Shown: positions 1-10,557, counted from the first letter of the stretch. The stretch: DNA of 64,000 nt from Enterococcus plantarum (GCF_001730295.1 NZ_MIKA01000010.1:1-64000); one strand, 5' to 3'. Translations and numbers: made by a program. Notes: a model not told the origin generated them from the letters alone.

Positions 1-2912
1 GTTGCTAATCCTGAATCTGCTGCTTTTATCGTCAATGTTACTGGATATGCTTTAGGTCGAAGATTTTCAGTCTCATTCAATCCACCAAAATCAGTTATTT
101 TTATCAAAGAACTGATATCTGTTTTCTGCCCATCACTAATTTTGTAAGCTCTTGGTTGACTATGCTCAAGGATATAGCTTTTTAATTGATCATCGGATAA
201 GTCACGAATGTCCTTATACGGTGCATTAAAATCAGAACCGTCTATTACTTTATTCACTGTAAGTTTTGATACGATGGTCGTCCCATTGCCTGCTTCATCG
301 AATAAATCCACTTTCACTGTATGTTCGCCAATTTGACTCATAAAGCCATCGACCATTGATTGTGGTGTTTCAGCATTAAATGCATACGTGAAGTTTTGTG
401 GTGTTGGATTGGAATCAGTCGGATTTTTTACGAATTTATCTGCTGGTGGTGTTGGGCTGTTCAACGCAACCTGATAGTTGACAGATTCTCCTTCGGGCGG
501 TGTTTTATCTGCGACCGTTTGAAGTGCATAGCTGTCTTTACCATCTAACCAAGCGTATGCTTTGATTTTTTGGCCTGCTTTTAACGTCACACTACTTGGT
601 AAATCAAATGTAAATTTCCCATTATTATCGGCGATCGTATTAAATTTACGTGCATCTCCTTTTATAGGAGAGGTAACAGTAGGTGTTGTCAATAGGATAT
701 CTGTACTTGGATCACTTTCATCCGTTACAAGATAAAAGAGCATCAGTGCATTATTATTGACCGTTCCCGTTAGTTTTTGTCCACTTTCCAGTGTCTTATT
801 GTCGCTTGGTTGGTCAAATCCTACAAGAACATCTGGAATATAGTCGTATACAATTCTAGAAAAATTCTCTGTCCGATAATTATCTACAAAGCTTTTCTGA
901 ATAGCGCTAGTAATACTATTTCCTACTACACTTGTTGTAGTAGTACCATTGTACTTGATTGACATACCATACATTGGTATCCAATGGAAAGTTGGCGTTG
1001 CTTGGCTAGCATCTGCTTTACTCCAAGCAGAAACTGCTTGGATATCCGCAGTAAACGTACCTGGATTTGTCATATTAATCAGATTTACGTTAGTATTGCC
1101 ACGTGAGTCCAAATCAATTTTTTGTGCGTTTGAAAACTGGAATGTCGTGTTACTACCAAAATCCAACATATTCCTTACGCCTGTACCATCTTTTATCACA
1201 GACTCAAATGTTCCTTTATCACCAATGATAAAGGATGACCCACTTCCACCATAAATCATTGAACTGGTAGAGGCCCCTTCATTAGTAGAGATGAATTTCG
1301 TCACACCTTGGTCTTTTACTTGGAATTTCGATCCCGTTGAAAGATCCAAAAGACGACCAGTTCCTCCGTTTTTGTTCAAGACGAGACTTCCTTTTTGGGC
1401 GACATCAAATTTGGCATTTTGCCCCATAGAAATAACCGGTGCTCCAGTGGTCATTTGATTGGCATTGATGACCATCTCTGCATTATCTCCCACATTGATT
1501 GCTGAATTTTGTTGAAGCATGAATCCTGCACGAGAGTAGGTATTGCTAATAGGACCATTGATCGTTACATTGAAATTACTACTGTCTTCAAGATTGATAC
1601 TCGTCGTCCATTGCGATGTCGCTGATAGATAACCAAGACGAACTGGTACACGTGTCGTTCCATCAGCCGTTTCAACATTTAAAGCAGCATTTTCTCCGAT
1701 ATCTATTTTCCCGCTTCTTTGTACACTGATAACGGATGGAAGACTTCCGCCTGCTGTTCCCCAACTATTTGTTTCTCCACCATTTCCTAAAGTTCGAATC
1801 GTGGCTGTTGCATTCTTTTCCATGGTTAGAGATGGTTGTATAGTAGCGACAGGGGCATAATCAGACATATAGCTACCTAAAATTACTCCATCCCCATTTT
1901 CTACTTCAATCGTAGTGGTAGAATTTTCGGCAAAAATTAAAGTATGAGACTCTAATCCTGATTGATTAGGATTAACAATAGATACTACCACTCCATCAAA
2001 AGACTGATAGGTTGTGGCCTTGGATTTAATATTATTTACCCCTTCCAAACGTATTATTGCTTGAAAGCTGGCCGTAATCTGAGATCCTGTATAATTGATA
2101 TTTCTGTAAGTAACAGTTGATCCCAAAGCATTGGTTCCAGTCATAGAAAAAGGCCCATAATAATTACCACCGTACATATTCAGATTATCAACAGTAATCG
2201 TTTTACTCATTGGATTATTTGCCCAATAGTAACAATAATTAATAAAATCAACAGAGTACCCATTACCCAAAACTACATAACTAGGCCTGTTCGTATTATT
2301 AAGTAAAATATCTAAACGGCTACTACTAGTATTTCTAAATGAATTTTGGATATCAATAACCGTTGCTGTATTTCCACGTATTGCAGCATCTAATTGACTC
2401 CAATTACTTACCTTTGCAACATTTCCAATGTATACGATGACGTCACTACTCAACGCACTACCTGTTCCTGACTGAGTCGCCGGTACTGTTAGCGTTAAAT
2501 GAAATTCTTGCAAATCATTCGATGAAACGGTCTCTAGTCCCTTTAAGTCAGATACTTGGATACTGTCTGTGACATCCACTACAGATCCCCCGGATAACCC
2601 GTATGCTTTGGCACCTGTCTCTTTGAGAATCATTTGTTTGATTGCGGCAATATCACCATTGTAACCTTGGATATCTGTCATCGTTTTTGCTATATTTTTA
2701 GCAACAATTCCCGTACCATTCGCAGTAAGTTCATAGGCTTCAATATTTTTCATTCTTGGTTGTGCTATCTCTGAAACAGTTTGTCGTAAGCTAAGCGTTT
2801 CATTGCCCTCTTTAGGTGTATCTGCTTTGATCAATGACGTGCTCATAGATAAGTACATACTTACTACTACAATAAAACTTGTAAGTAAAAATACAGTTTT
2901 TTTCCTTTTCAT
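1..2912 (-). CDS. Large secreted adhesin with pectate-lyase-like domain (3' end outside window)
   Basis: An open frame of about 970 codons runs without a stop from an ATG at 2912 to the window edge, so the C-terminus and any anchor (WxL or LPxTG) are not visible. The start has a strong GGAGAGGAGG ribosome site about 8 bases upstream. The first 30 residues form a Lys-rich signal peptide (MKRKKTVFLL). The middle is rich in Asn, Thr, Gly and Ser with repeated short strands (for example GNVAKVSNW, TVIDIQNSF, LDILLNNTN), typical of right-handed beta-helix pectate-lyase-like adhesive domains of enterococcal surface proteins. After it comes YIPDVLVGFDQPSDNKTLE, a linker seen before bacterial Ig-like stalk domains. 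The role is inferred as cell-surface adhesion. It lies downstream of the winged-helix gene at 3470-4144, which may control it. Confidence 0.8.
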   Translation of the reverse strand, partial: MKRKKTVFLLTSFIVVVSMYLSMSTSLIKADTPKEGNETLSLRQTVSEIAQPRMKNIEAYELTANGTGIVAKNIAKTMTDIQGYNGDIAAIKQMILKETGAKAYGLSGGSVVDVTDSIQVSDLKGLETVSSNDLQEFHLTLTVPATQSGTGSALSSDVIVYIGNVAKVSNWSQLDAAIRGNTATVIDIQNSFRNTSSSRLDILLNNTNRPSYVVLGNGYSVDFINYCYYWANNPMSKTITVDNLNMYGGNYYGPFSMTGTNALGSTVTYRNINYTGSQITASFQAIIRLEGVNNIKSKATTYQSFDGVVVSIVNPNQSGLESHTLIFAENSTTTIEVENGDGVILGSYMSDYAPVATIQPSLTMEKNATATIRTLGNGGETNSWGTAGGSLPSVISVQRSGKIDIGENAALNVETADGTTRVPVRLGYLSATSQWTTSINLEDSSNFNVTINGPISNTYSRAGFMLQQNSAINVGDNAEMVINANQMTTGAPVISMGQNAKFDVAQKGSLVLNKNGGTGRLLDLSTGSKFQVKDQGVTKFISTNEGASTSSMIYGGSGSSFIIGDKGTFESVIKDGTGVRNMLDFGSNTTFQFSNAQKIDLDSRGNTNVNLINMTNPGTFTADIQAVSAWSKADASQATPTFHWIPMYGMSIKYNGTTTTSVVGNSITSAIQKSFVDNYRTENFSRIVYDYIPDVLVGFDQPSDNKTLESGQKLTGTVNNNALMLFYLVTDESDPSTDILLTTPTVTSPIKGDARKFNTIADNNGKFTFDLPSSVTLKAGQKIKAYAWLDGKDSYALQTVADKTPPEGESVNYQVALNSPTPPADKFVKNPTDSNPTPQNFTYAFNAETPQSMVDGFMSQIGEHTVKVDLFDEAGNGTTIVSKLTVNKVIDGSDFNAPYKDIRDLSDDQLKSYILEHSQPRAYKISDGQKTDISSLIKITDFGGLNETENLRPKAYPVTLTIKAADSGLA

Positions 2913-3469
2913 TTGATTCCTCCTCTCCTATACGTGACATGATCATTCTTAAAAAAAATTCACCTCCTTACGTTGTAGATAATGCCTGTCTTATGTCACT
3001 TGGCACATATTTCTGTTAAAAAGAGCTCCTTGGATATATACTAATAAAATAGATAATTCTAATTCATGACATGCTGTTTATCTGCAGGCAGTACAACGAA
3101 AGGAAAAAATATTATGGCCAATCACCAAAAAATAAAATGAAGTTTACAGAAGTAAAAGCAAAACTTTAGAACAGGAAAAAACTATTCTAAAAAATGACTA
3201 CCCTATTCACACCACATGCTATCAAAGACTAATTGCTATTTTTTTTCTTCACAAGGAAGAAGAACTGAACCGCTATGCTTTTTCTTAATTAGAAGTAGTA
3301 AAACCTAGCTAGTTTAGCTATATTGAAATTTTTTTATACTCCTAGTAGACCGTTTCCAACAATTGATACGCTTTCCCAAATTTAAAAGTAGACATTTCTT
3401 AGCAGTTTCAGTAACATACCTTCTTTTTTCTCTTTATTTTATCGGCATTTATCTACCTCTATCTCTTAA
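2913..3469. other. Intergenic region upstream of the adhesin
   Basis: 557 bp of AT-rich sequence without a convincing gene. It must hold the adhesin promoter and the 3' end of the regulator mRNA. A second strong Shine-Dalgarno (TAAGGAGGTG, minus strand, 2961-2970) lies in front of a short out-of-frame ATG at 2946, which I do not call as a gene. I see no clean intrinsic terminator. Confidence 0.5.
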
Positions 3470-4144
3470 TTACTCCATTTCATTCTCTTTGATTTTTAGC
3501 ATATATCCTTTAGAACGTGTAGTCTTTATATCGAAATTTTTACTTTTTTTCATTTTATTCCGTATATGAAATACTGTATTCGATATCAAAAAGGTGTTGC
3601 TTTTAGGATGATTTTTCCATACTTTATCCATTAATTCTTCGTAATGAACGGTCGTATTCTTGTTTTCATACAAAATATTTAAAAGTTCAAATTCTTTTTT
3701 AGTTAAAGAGATCTCATCACCATTAATATATGCTGTTCGATTCTTCTCATTCAAGAATTTTTCTGAAGAATGGTTTATTTTTTCTGAAATCCTACCGTTT
3801 AATCTAGAAAATGTATTTTTTATGATAATTGATAATTGAGGTAAATTCGCTGTTGATATCACTACATCATTAGCTCCTAAACTCATCATCATCATCTGCT
3901 CATGTTCCAATTCAACTTCTGAAAAAATCCAGACAAATAAAGTGGGTGTTGTTTGCGACGCAATTAACCAATCAATAACACTAGCTATTTGATCCTTTAT
4001 TTTCATCACTATTACTAATCCATCCAATTGTTGTAACTGTTCTTTTTTATCCACAGTGCTTACACAACAATTTTCTAGCTCTAACAAACTATCCAGCATC
4101 GCATCCGCTTTTATTTCTTGTTGTATTATTCCTAGATTCAACAT
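3470..4144 (-). CDS. Winged-helix transcriptional regulator with degenerate receiver-like N-terminus
   Basis: 224 residues. The C-terminal ~95 residues (about 125-220) match an OmpR/PhoB-type winged helix: YINGDEISLTKKEFELLNIL, then YEELMDKVW, and a basic wing ending in TRSKGYMLK. The N-terminal ~110 residues have the size and alternating strand/helix pattern of a response-regulator receiver (LDGLVIVMKIKD, LFVWIFSE, SLGANDVV), but I see no clear Asp phosphorylation pocket, so it is probably phosphorylation-independent. A GGA ribosome site precedes the ATG. It is placed between the WxL operon and the adhesin gene, all on the minus strand. Regulators of this type often accompany WxL loci in enterococci. 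Control of these surface genes is inferred from position only; no histidine kinase gene is adjacent. Confidence 0.75.
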   Translation of the reverse strand: MLNLGIIQQEIKADAMLDSLLELENCCVSTVDKKEQLQQLDGLVIVMKIKDQIASVIDWLIASQTTPTLFVWIFSEVELEHEQMMMMSLGANDVVISTANLPQLSIIIKNTFSRLNGRISEKINHSSEKFLNEKNRTAYINGDEISLTKKEFELLNILYENKNTTVHYEELMDKVWKNHPKSNTFLISNTVFHIRNKMKKSKNFDIKTTRSKGYMLKIKENEME

Positions 4145-4368
4145 ATAATATATCGTCCTTTCATATTTAATTCTCTTTTGGTTCTCAGATTCCTTTATGT
4201 ATCATCTTTTATCGCAAAGATAACGGAAGAAATTCTTGCTTAGATTCCCCTGCACATTCTCGCCATACACTATCTATTTTTAGGCAAGAAAACTGAGTTT
4301 TTTTTCATAAAATTTTTATCTATTTCTTTAAGTTTTTTTACTTTTTCGGAGGTCTGTTTACTAGGAAA

Positions 4369-4432
4369 TATCAGAATACTAGATTAAACTTACTTTCATA
4401 GTTTAAGTAGTTCAATCCGTGAGTATTCTGTA
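4369..4432. repeat. Nested inverted repeat between WxL operon and regulator
   Basis: CAGAATACT (4372-4380) pairs with AGTATTCTG (4422-4430), enclosing a second pair TTAAACT/AGTTTAA (4384-4390, 4400-4406). A T-rich run follows on the plus strand only, so as a terminator it would act on plus-strand transcription, although all neighbouring genes are on the minus strand. It lies in the 403-bp gap between the WxL operon end and the regulator. Confidence 0.5.
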
Positions 4433-4547
4433 TTTATTTTATTTTTTTGACTTTCTCAACGATTGTCTCCATTTATTATGTTATGTCTAATAGTTCAAAC
4501 CTATTTCTTTTTAAACAGAATTAAATCGATTATAATTGAAGCGATTG

Positions 4548-6221
4548 TCACGTGCGCTGATTATTGTCTTTGTGATTTGTCACCTTAGGCAAGATAACAA
4601 TATAAAAGAAAAATAACATTAAACTAACTAAGCTTATCCATCGACTTACTTTTTGAATAATTGTTCCTTTATACCACACCAAAACTGTACCTTTTCCTTT
4701 TACAGTAATTTGTACTAATCCATGCATGTTAGTCCCTTTATAGCTTTCTGCATCTTCAACTGCTTTTTCTGTCCCGTTCACCTCAGCTACATATCCTTTA
4801 TAATAAAGAATCGGATAAATTAGCCTCGTGGAAGAACTTACATTATAATGTAAAAAGAAAGCATTATTATTTCTAGACATATTGGTGATTTCAACATGAT
4901 TTTGTGGTTCAGATAATAAACTCGTTGGCGTCGCCCAGGCTTCCATGCCACTTGGCAAAAATTCCTTTCCATAACCAAGCGAATTTCCATCCAATTGCTC
5001 GAATTGTTTAGCTGTGGTTGGTCTGAACTTATTTAACTGTAGTTGATTTTGAAGATTCAATCCAATCGTTAAAAGTAATAATAAACCTATCAAGGTAGTT
5101 CTAGTTTTAAAAGTAAGTTTATTTACCTTAACCAGACTATCTGCTACAAACCAACAAACTAAAAATGTTACAATTAGGAAATAGCGCCAGGGAAACTGAA
5201 TAGCGTTAAAAAATGTGCCATGGAATAACGCATGTGGAAAATAGCTCGTTGCTAAGAAAAAAAATAGTATCGCAATAAATAGTAAGCGTTGATTTTCTTT
5301 GCTTTCTTTTTTTAAGTAAATCAGACCGATTAGCAATCCTATTGGAATGAGTATTCCAATATTATTATATCCAATGTTATTGTAGGCAATTGACAAATAT
5401 TCTCCTATAGATTGCGCTTCTTTGGCAAGATAAAACATCGATACATCCTGCATACGCAATCTTTGGAATAACACTTGTTCTAGCATTGGAAGATAAACAT
5501 CTACGCTCAATAATGCTGCCGCACCTGTTGCTAATACTAAACGTAGTAAGCGGGACCTATCCTTGAACAAGGGTCTAATAGAAATTAGGCAATATACTAG
5601 CAAAAAGATACAAGATAAAAGGGCACTGAGTGGATGACTATACACTAGCCCCGTCATACCAATAGCAAGTATCCACCATTTTTTTTTGTCTCCATATATA
5701 ATTTGATAAATTCCTACATAGACTAAAGGAAAAAACAGAAAGGCTAAACTTTCTCCTATTGCAGCTCTATATAAGACATCGCTCATCCTATAAGATGACA
5801 AACCATAAATAACAGAAAATAACAAAGCGCCCCATTTTGATTTGTTCACTGAATAAAAACAATTATAGGCAATAACAAACGTGATAAAATTTAATAGTAT
5901 CAAATATAATTGATAACTTGTTACAACGGAAAAACCAAAGTATCGTAAAATCGCTGCTGGATATAAGAAAAGTTCAGGATAAAATATACCTGTTGGATAA
6001 CCCATTCCTTCGGCTAAAAAATAATTGATTCGAGGTAAGAACTCACCTGAACTAATTGACTGCGATAAGCCCTCAATCCTAGCTAAATGAAAAGCAAGAT
6101 CGTCTCCATTAAAATATGTTGGTCCTTTTAGCCATACCCAGTAGATACTAAACACACTCAGGAACAGAAAAAGACCGTAAGTCCCAAAAGTAGTGAATAA
6201 TTGTTTAGTCTTATTATTCAT
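4548..6221 (-). CDS. Polytopic membrane protein, GT-C-like (PTPS-related family)
   Basis: 557 residues with an N-terminal membrane helix, an acidic loop containing NGDDLAFHLARIEG (residues ~38-51), roughly ten further hydrophobic helices, and a short extracellular C-terminal part ending with another helix (LVSLMLFFFYIVILP). The acidic first loop plus many helices is the plan of GT-C lipid-phosphate-sugar glycosyltransferases and of the Pfam PTPS-related membrane family. The likely role is transfer of a sugar to a cell-surface acceptor outside the membrane, but the substrate is unknown. It is the last gene of the WxL operon, starting 18 bp after the lipoprotein gene with its own AAAAGGAGCG site. 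It shares architecture with the YfhO-like protein three genes upstream. Confidence 0.7.
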   Translation of the reverse strand: MNNKTKQLFTTFGTYGLFLFLSVFSIYWVWLKGPTYFNGDDLAFHLARIEGLSQSISSGEFLPRINYFLAEGMGYPTGIFYPELFLYPAAILRYFGFSVVTSYQLYLILLNFITFVIAYNCFYSVNKSKWGALLFSVIYGLSSYRMSDVLYRAAIGESLAFLFFPLVYVGIYQIIYGDKKKWWILAIGMTGLVYSHPLSALLSCIFLLVYCLISIRPLFKDRSRLLRLVLATGAAALLSVDVYLPMLEQVLFQRLRMQDVSMFYLAKEAQSIGEYLSIAYNNIGYNNIGILIPIGLLIGLIYLKKESKENQRLLFIAILFFFLATSYFPHALFHGTFFNAIQFPWRYFLIVTFLVCWFVADSLVKVNKLTFKTRTTLIGLLLLLTIGLNLQNQLQLNKFRPTTAKQFEQLDGNSLGYGKEFLPSGMEAWATPTSLLSEPQNHVEITNMSRNNNAFFLHYNVSSSTRLIYPILYYKGYVAEVNGTEKAVEDAESYKGTNMHGLVQITVKGKGTVLVWYKGTIIQKVSRWISLVSLMLFFFYIVILPKVTNHKDNNQRT

Positions 6222-6239
6222 CTCAATTCGCTCCTTTTG

Positions 6240-6974
6240 TTACTCTGACTCAATAGTAGTATTCCACTCTGTTACTTTACCACTAGCGTTATAGAATAAT
6301 TTTATATTTTTCATTAAAGGGGATTCCGATTTACTTTGAGGAAATAGACTAACTGACTCCATTTTCCGTTGTTCATCTTGCTCTGGATAATTTTTAAGCG
6401 CACTGTTTATCTTTTCATCTCCTTTAGATAAAAAGATATTCGATGCCATCTGTTTACTTATATCAGCTAAACAAGCATAAAATTTGGGAGATTCCGAAGC
6501 AACTGTTGTGATAGTGACTTGTTGATTTGTTGTTTTTACTATTTCACTTTCCGTGTTTACTTTGTAAGTCATTTGAATGACGGATCTGACTAACTCTGGT
6601 ATCGTTGACGAACCGTAATAAGTGGTCTGATCAACTATTAATATGTCTTCTTTTGCGATAATATCGTATGTTGTCATCTGCTTTTCATAGTCTTTAAAAA
6701 AACTAGTTTCATCTAATAGTTTATTAGATATATCATAAAAAGAAGACAATGACACTTGAAATTTATCACTTAATATTTTTGTTGCTTCTTCCTTTGAAGA
6801 CAACTTTTTATAGTCGTATACGCCAAAAGGTTTAGTTCGTTTACCTTGCCATATAAGTTTCTCTTCTTTAGAAGAAAGTGACGTTTTTTCGTTTTTTTGA
6901 TTGGTACAGCCAATAATAACTGTCAGGCACAATCCTAAAAGTAATAATTCAATAACAAGCTTCATCTTCGTCAT
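6240..6974 (-). CDS. Lipoprotein of unknown function
   Basis: 244 residues. The N-terminus MTKMKLVIELLLLGLCLTVIIGC is a lipoprotein signal with a C-terminal lipobox (VIIGC), so the mature protein would begin at Cys23 and be membrane-tethered. The rest is hydrophilic (Lys/Ser/Glu-rich) without a domain I recognise. It lies 17 bp after the preceding lipoprotein gene and 18 bp before the GT-C-like gene, so the three are translated from one mRNA. AGGAG lies 8 bases before the ATG. A role as an accessory to the adjacent polytopic membrane proteins is a guess from position. Confidence 0.7.
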   Translation of the reverse strand: MTKMKLVIELLLLGLCLTVIIGCTNQKNEKTSLSSKEEKLIWQGKRTKPFGVYDYKKLSSKEEATKILSDKFQVSLSSFYDISNKLLDETSFFKDYEKQMTTYDIIAKEDILIVDQTTYYGSSTIPELVRSVIQMTYKVNTESEIVKTTNQQVTITTVASESPKFYACLADISKQMASNIFLSKGDEKINSALKNYPEQDEQRKMESVSLFPQSKSESPLMKNIKLFYNASGKVTEWNTTIESE

Positions 6975-6991
6975 CTACTTTTCTCCTATCC

Positions 6992-7966
6992 TTATTTCTG
7001 AGGTAATTTTAACGCATATTCATTTTGTTCACTTTGTATGCCTTCAGCTAAAGTCAGTGAGATAGTGGCTTGACCATTCACTTTATATAGCAATACCCCT
7101 TCTTTGGTCTCACCTTTTGGTACAGAACTTTCCGTGCTATCTTGTAAGCGAACAATATCATAATTTACACTATCTTTCGGTAAGATTGTTTCTGTTAACA
7201 CTTTCCCAGCTTGGTTCAACTCAATATCTTTTACCCACACATTTGCAAGCTGAGCTTCTGGTGTTTTATTTTTATAAGAAAAACGTAAAGCAACTAACTC
7301 ATCACCATCATTTTTCAATGTACCCAAACCAATAATATTGACCTCATATTCATCGGTAGAAAATGAAACTTCATCTTTTTTTGATTTTTTAGCCTCTTCT
7401 TCAGCTTTTTCAGCACTATAGCTAACTTCTTTCACCGTTTCAATGGATTCATCAATTATTTTCACTCTATCTTCGTACGAAGAATCTTGGGCGGAATAAT
7501 AAAGAAACTGTATAACGGCATGTTCTGTAAAAATGCTATAATAATGAGCCCACACTTGTTTGCTGTTAAAAATAGTTTCAAAACTATACTTGAAGACATC
7601 ATTTCCATTTATTTCCTTTTGAACAAAATAAACATCTTTTTCATCCTGATATCCATTTTGAGCAGCTAAATCTTTCCTTGTTTTTTCACCAAACCCATCT
7701 TTTTTAATGTCATCTTTTGAGACAATCACTACAGCCATATTGGAATTACTCACTGTATCTTCTGCACCATATACTGCCTGGGTTCCATAAAGCGATTTAA
7801 AATCTGCTTGTTTCTTCCAACTAGAAGGTAAACGAAAGCTATATGTTGCTCCTTTTCCTTCCACTTTGGTCGTTTCATCTGATAATTTGTTGCTATTGCA
7901 TCCTACGACTAGAAAAAGCATAATTAAAACTATTCCACTTATCAGTATCTTTTTATTATTTTTCAT
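6992..7966 (-). CDS. DUF5067-type lipoprotein
   Basis: 324 residues from the ATG at 7966, which overlaps the YfhO stop codon (ATGA), indicating translational coupling. The reading frame is open further upstream but that part lies inside the YfhO gene. The signal peptide ends in LFLVVGC (lipobox). Residues ~35-190 resemble a PsbP-like or stress-response lipoprotein fold (YSFRLPSSWKKQ), then a Glu/Lys linker (KAEEEAKKSKKDE). The C-terminal ~110 residues (EYEVNIIGLGTLKNDGDELVALRF onward in the protein) fit DUF5067, an Ig-like lipoprotein domain common in enterococci and streptococci. The function is unknown. Its place between two GT-C-like proteins suggests it helps the same extracellular process. 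Confidence 0.7.
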   Translation of the reverse strand: MKNNKKILISGIVLIMLFLVVGCNSNKLSDETTKVEGKGATYSFRLPSSWKKQADFKSLYGTQAVYGAEDTVSNSNMAVVIVSKDDIKKDGFGEKTRKDLAAQNGYQDEKDVYFVQKEINGNDVFKYSFETIFNSKQVWAHYYSIFTEHAVIQFLYYSAQDSSYEDRVKIIDESIETVKEVSYSAEKAEEEAKKSKKDEVSFSTDEYEVNIIGLGTLKNDGDELVALRFSYKNKTPEAQLANVWVKDIELNQAGKVLTETILPKDSVNYDIVRLQDSTESSVPKGETKEGVLLYKVNGQATISLTLAEGIQSEQNEYALKLPQK

Positions 7967-10557
7967 TCGTATTGTTTCCCTCTCTTTTTCCAGAAGTAAC
8001 TGCTTATAAATATACAAACACTTATACAACTTATTCCAGCTCCTATAAATAAACCGTTAGGGTAATAGATCAATTCGATACTGTGCTGGCCTTTAGAGAT
8101 AGGTATGCCGATTAATCCATTTTCAAATGATTGAATTTTCTTTTTTTCTCCATCGATATAGGCTCTCCAACCAGAATCATACGCAATTGTTGTCAATAGT
8201 ACATCCTCTGTATCAACTTTGACATTTCCTGATACACGATTTTTTTCAGCTTTAAGTGGGACACCTTTTTCTTGGATTCCCTTTGCCGATTGTTCAAACT
8301 TCTCAGTATCGATTAATAGAACATCTGGTTCGGGAAATTGAACAATTGCAGAACCGTAAAATGTAAGTTTTACATGTACTAACGCCGCTTTTTCATAATA
8401 GCCGATGTTATAGTATTGTCCTACCTTACTCATTTCATAATTGGAACTCTGACCTTGCACTGTGATCTCGGTATTAACATCTTTCATCATTGCATTGTTT
8501 TGAGTATATAAACTAATATACGCTTGGCTATTTGCTGGTACTGAAACGTCCCATTCAATAGTCATATTTTTTCCTGGTTGCTCTTGTGAGTACGTCACAT
8601 AATTATTTTCACGAGTGACAACCGTATTTGTCGCTACTTCATTATCGAGACCTGTCAAACGGATATACTCCTCCTGTTTTCCAGATAGATAATTCCATAA
8701 ATCAGACTGATTAGAGACGTTCTCTTTATCGTATATCCCTTTATCCGTCAACATGCCCAAAGGTAATGCGTACTTATTCTTGTATAATTGATAATTACCA
8801 GCTTGTGTTTCCTTTTCATAGCCAAATAGTAATGGGTCTTTTTGACTTACTATATAATCAACCCCTAAAAAGCTGTCCATTAAAAGGGTATTGTTTATAG
8901 CCTGTATTGTTAAGTTCGTTCCCTCAGAACGATACCCCATTTGTGCTAGATAAGACAGGGCACTACGATTACGTATTGAAGAAAACTGACTAATCCCGCT
9001 ATACCCTATGTTAAACCCTTCATTTAAGCTAATTGGATTTAAATTGATCATTCGTTGAAATGAACCCGATGCTGCCATTTTTTTATCTGCTTGATCCACT
9101 AAGCCTTCAATGTCTTTATAGTTTTCGCTATACATTGTACGCTCGGGAAATCCCCAATCTTTTGCGATACCAGCGACCATTTGTTTCGTATTGACAGTCA
9201 TTTCAGCGATGACACAGAACATTAAGAAAAGAATCAAAATGTTCTTCTTTTTATTTTCTAAACGTTGCAGTAAATAGATACCGACTAGATAAATGAGACA
9301 AAAAAAGAGTGTCCACAGCACATTTTTCGCTTGTATATAATCATATCTTTTTGGATTCATTAAAAAGTAAGTGATTAAAAAAAGAGTCATAGTACCAATA
9401 CTAAAGTTAATAAAAATAGATAAATTAGTTGATCGCCATTTTTCTATAACTTGTAGTGTCCAAAAACAAATCATGAAGGATAATAAAAAACTAAATCGAA
9501 AAAGCAACATATTAGGAAAATGAAATCCATGCCAGAACAGATTAAGCGGATAGATATACACACTAAGTATGAGCAAACCAGCTAACAAAGCATTTCCTAT
9601 TTTTTTACGTTTTGATATCTGCGGACTGAAAAAAAAGAATAGCCCTAAAAGTAGCGGCAATATCCCCACAAAAATAAAAGGGGCACTTTCAAACTTCGCT
9701 GTATCATATGATCCTACAAATTGCTTCACTATCAAATCCCAGCCACCAATATCTGGTGTAATCAGTTGATTGATTGGAGAAAGCGTCTCTCCATTTGTCC
9801 GAAGATCAATAATTGATGGTAAAATAACGACCATAGATGCTCCACCAGCTAGTAAAGAAGTAATAAAATACGAGAGTATAGATTTTTTATACACTGGATA
9901 GCAATATACGCGTAAAAACATATACAATACAGAGAAAAAACCAACGATAAAACCAAAGTAAAAATTAGAAACAAATAACAAAGTGTAGCTTATAAATAGT
10001 AAAAAAGGTTTTTGTTTTTCTTGTATTCTATTAATCCCCCAAATGACTAGCGGAAGATAAATTAATGCATCCAACCACATATTGATAGGTGAATACGCTA
10101 CGCTGAAACTCATTAATGCATAACAAAGACTCACTGCTAAACTAATCCATTTTTTTACAGAAAAATTGTGTTGTGAATAACAATAAAAACTGCCCCCGAT
10201 TGCCCCAAATTTTAAGAGCGTTATCAAATATAGCGCTTCAGGCATGTCTACTTTATCAAAGAAAACAACGATAAATGTAAATACGCTATTTAAATAATAA
10301 GCCGATAATGACCAAAAATTCCCTCCTAAAGCGCCTCCCCAAGTATAAAAAACACTTTGCTCTCCTATTAATACATCATGAAAGTTCGAATAAAAATTTA
10401 ATAATTGAGGATACGCATCACTCGCCAGCATAGTTGTTTTACTTCCCCAATAAATTCCATTCTGATAATATACCCAACCCATAATGACTATAGGAAGCAA
10501 AATGCTTAGAAGAAAAATACATACTCTATATGCTGATTGCGGATTCGCTTTTTTCAT
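7963..10557 (-). CDS. YfhO family membrane protein
   Basis: 864 residues. About twelve membrane helices occupy residues ~10-460, followed by a large extracellular domain (~470-835) and a last C-terminal helix (LFIGAGISCISVCIFISSYFW). The N-terminal loop WGSKTTMLASDAYPQ and the helix pattern fit the YfhO family. Members in Bacillus and Listeria take part in glycosylation of teichoic acids as GT-C-type enzymes using undecaprenyl-phosphate sugars. The C-terminal piece AYDSGWRAYIDGEKKKIQSF is a typical YfhO signature. GAAGGAG precedes the ATG. Here the gene sits inside a WxL operon, so the acceptor may be a surface protein or a wall polymer of this complex; that is inference. Confidence 0.85.
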   Translation of the reverse strand: MKKANPQSAYRVCIFLLSILLPIVIMGWVYYQNGIYWGSKTTMLASDAYPQLLNFYSNFHDVLIGEQSVFYTWGGALGGNFWSLSAYYLNSVFTFIVVFFDKVDMPEALYLITLLKFGAIGGSFYCYSQHNFSVKKWISLAVSLCYALMSFSVAYSPINMWLDALIYLPLVIWGINRIQEKQKPFLLFISYTLLFVSNFYFGFIVGFFSVLYMFLRVYCYPVYKKSILSYFITSLLAGGASMVVILPSIIDLRTNGETLSPINQLITPDIGGWDLIVKQFVGSYDTAKFESAPFIFVGILPLLLGLFFFFSPQISKRKKIGNALLAGLLILSVYIYPLNLFWHGFHFPNMLLFRFSFLLSFMICFWTLQVIEKWRSTNLSIFINFSIGTMTLFLITYFLMNPKRYDYIQAKNVLWTLFFCLIYLVGIYLLQRLENKKKNILILFLMFCVIAEMTVNTKQMVAGIAKDWGFPERTMYSENYKDIEGLVDQADKKMAASGSFQRMINLNPISLNEGFNIGYSGISQFSSIRNRSALSYLAQMGYRSEGTNLTIQAINNTLLMDSFLGVDYIVSQKDPLLFGYEKETQAGNYQLYKNKYALPLGMLTDKGIYDKENVSNQSDLWNYLSGKQEEYIRLTGLDNEVATNTVVTRENNYVTYSQEQPGKNMTIEWDVSVPANSQAYISLYTQNNAMMKDVNTEITVQGQSSNYEMSKVGQYYNIGYYEKAALVHVKLTFYGSAIVQFPEPDVLLIDTEKFEQSAKGIQEKGVPLKAEKNRVSGNVKVDTEDVLLTTIAYDSGWRAYIDGEKKKIQSFENGLIGIPISKGQHSIELIYYPNGLFIGAGISCISVCIFISSYFWKKRGKQYE

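Noticed and set aside
2880-2970. Short out-of-frame peptide starting at 2946 behind a strong Shine-Dalgarno, overlapping the adhesin start
   Set aside because: Spacing from the ribosome site is long (14 bases), the peptide is Glu/Lys/Tyr filler without features, and the adhesin has its own good ribosome site.
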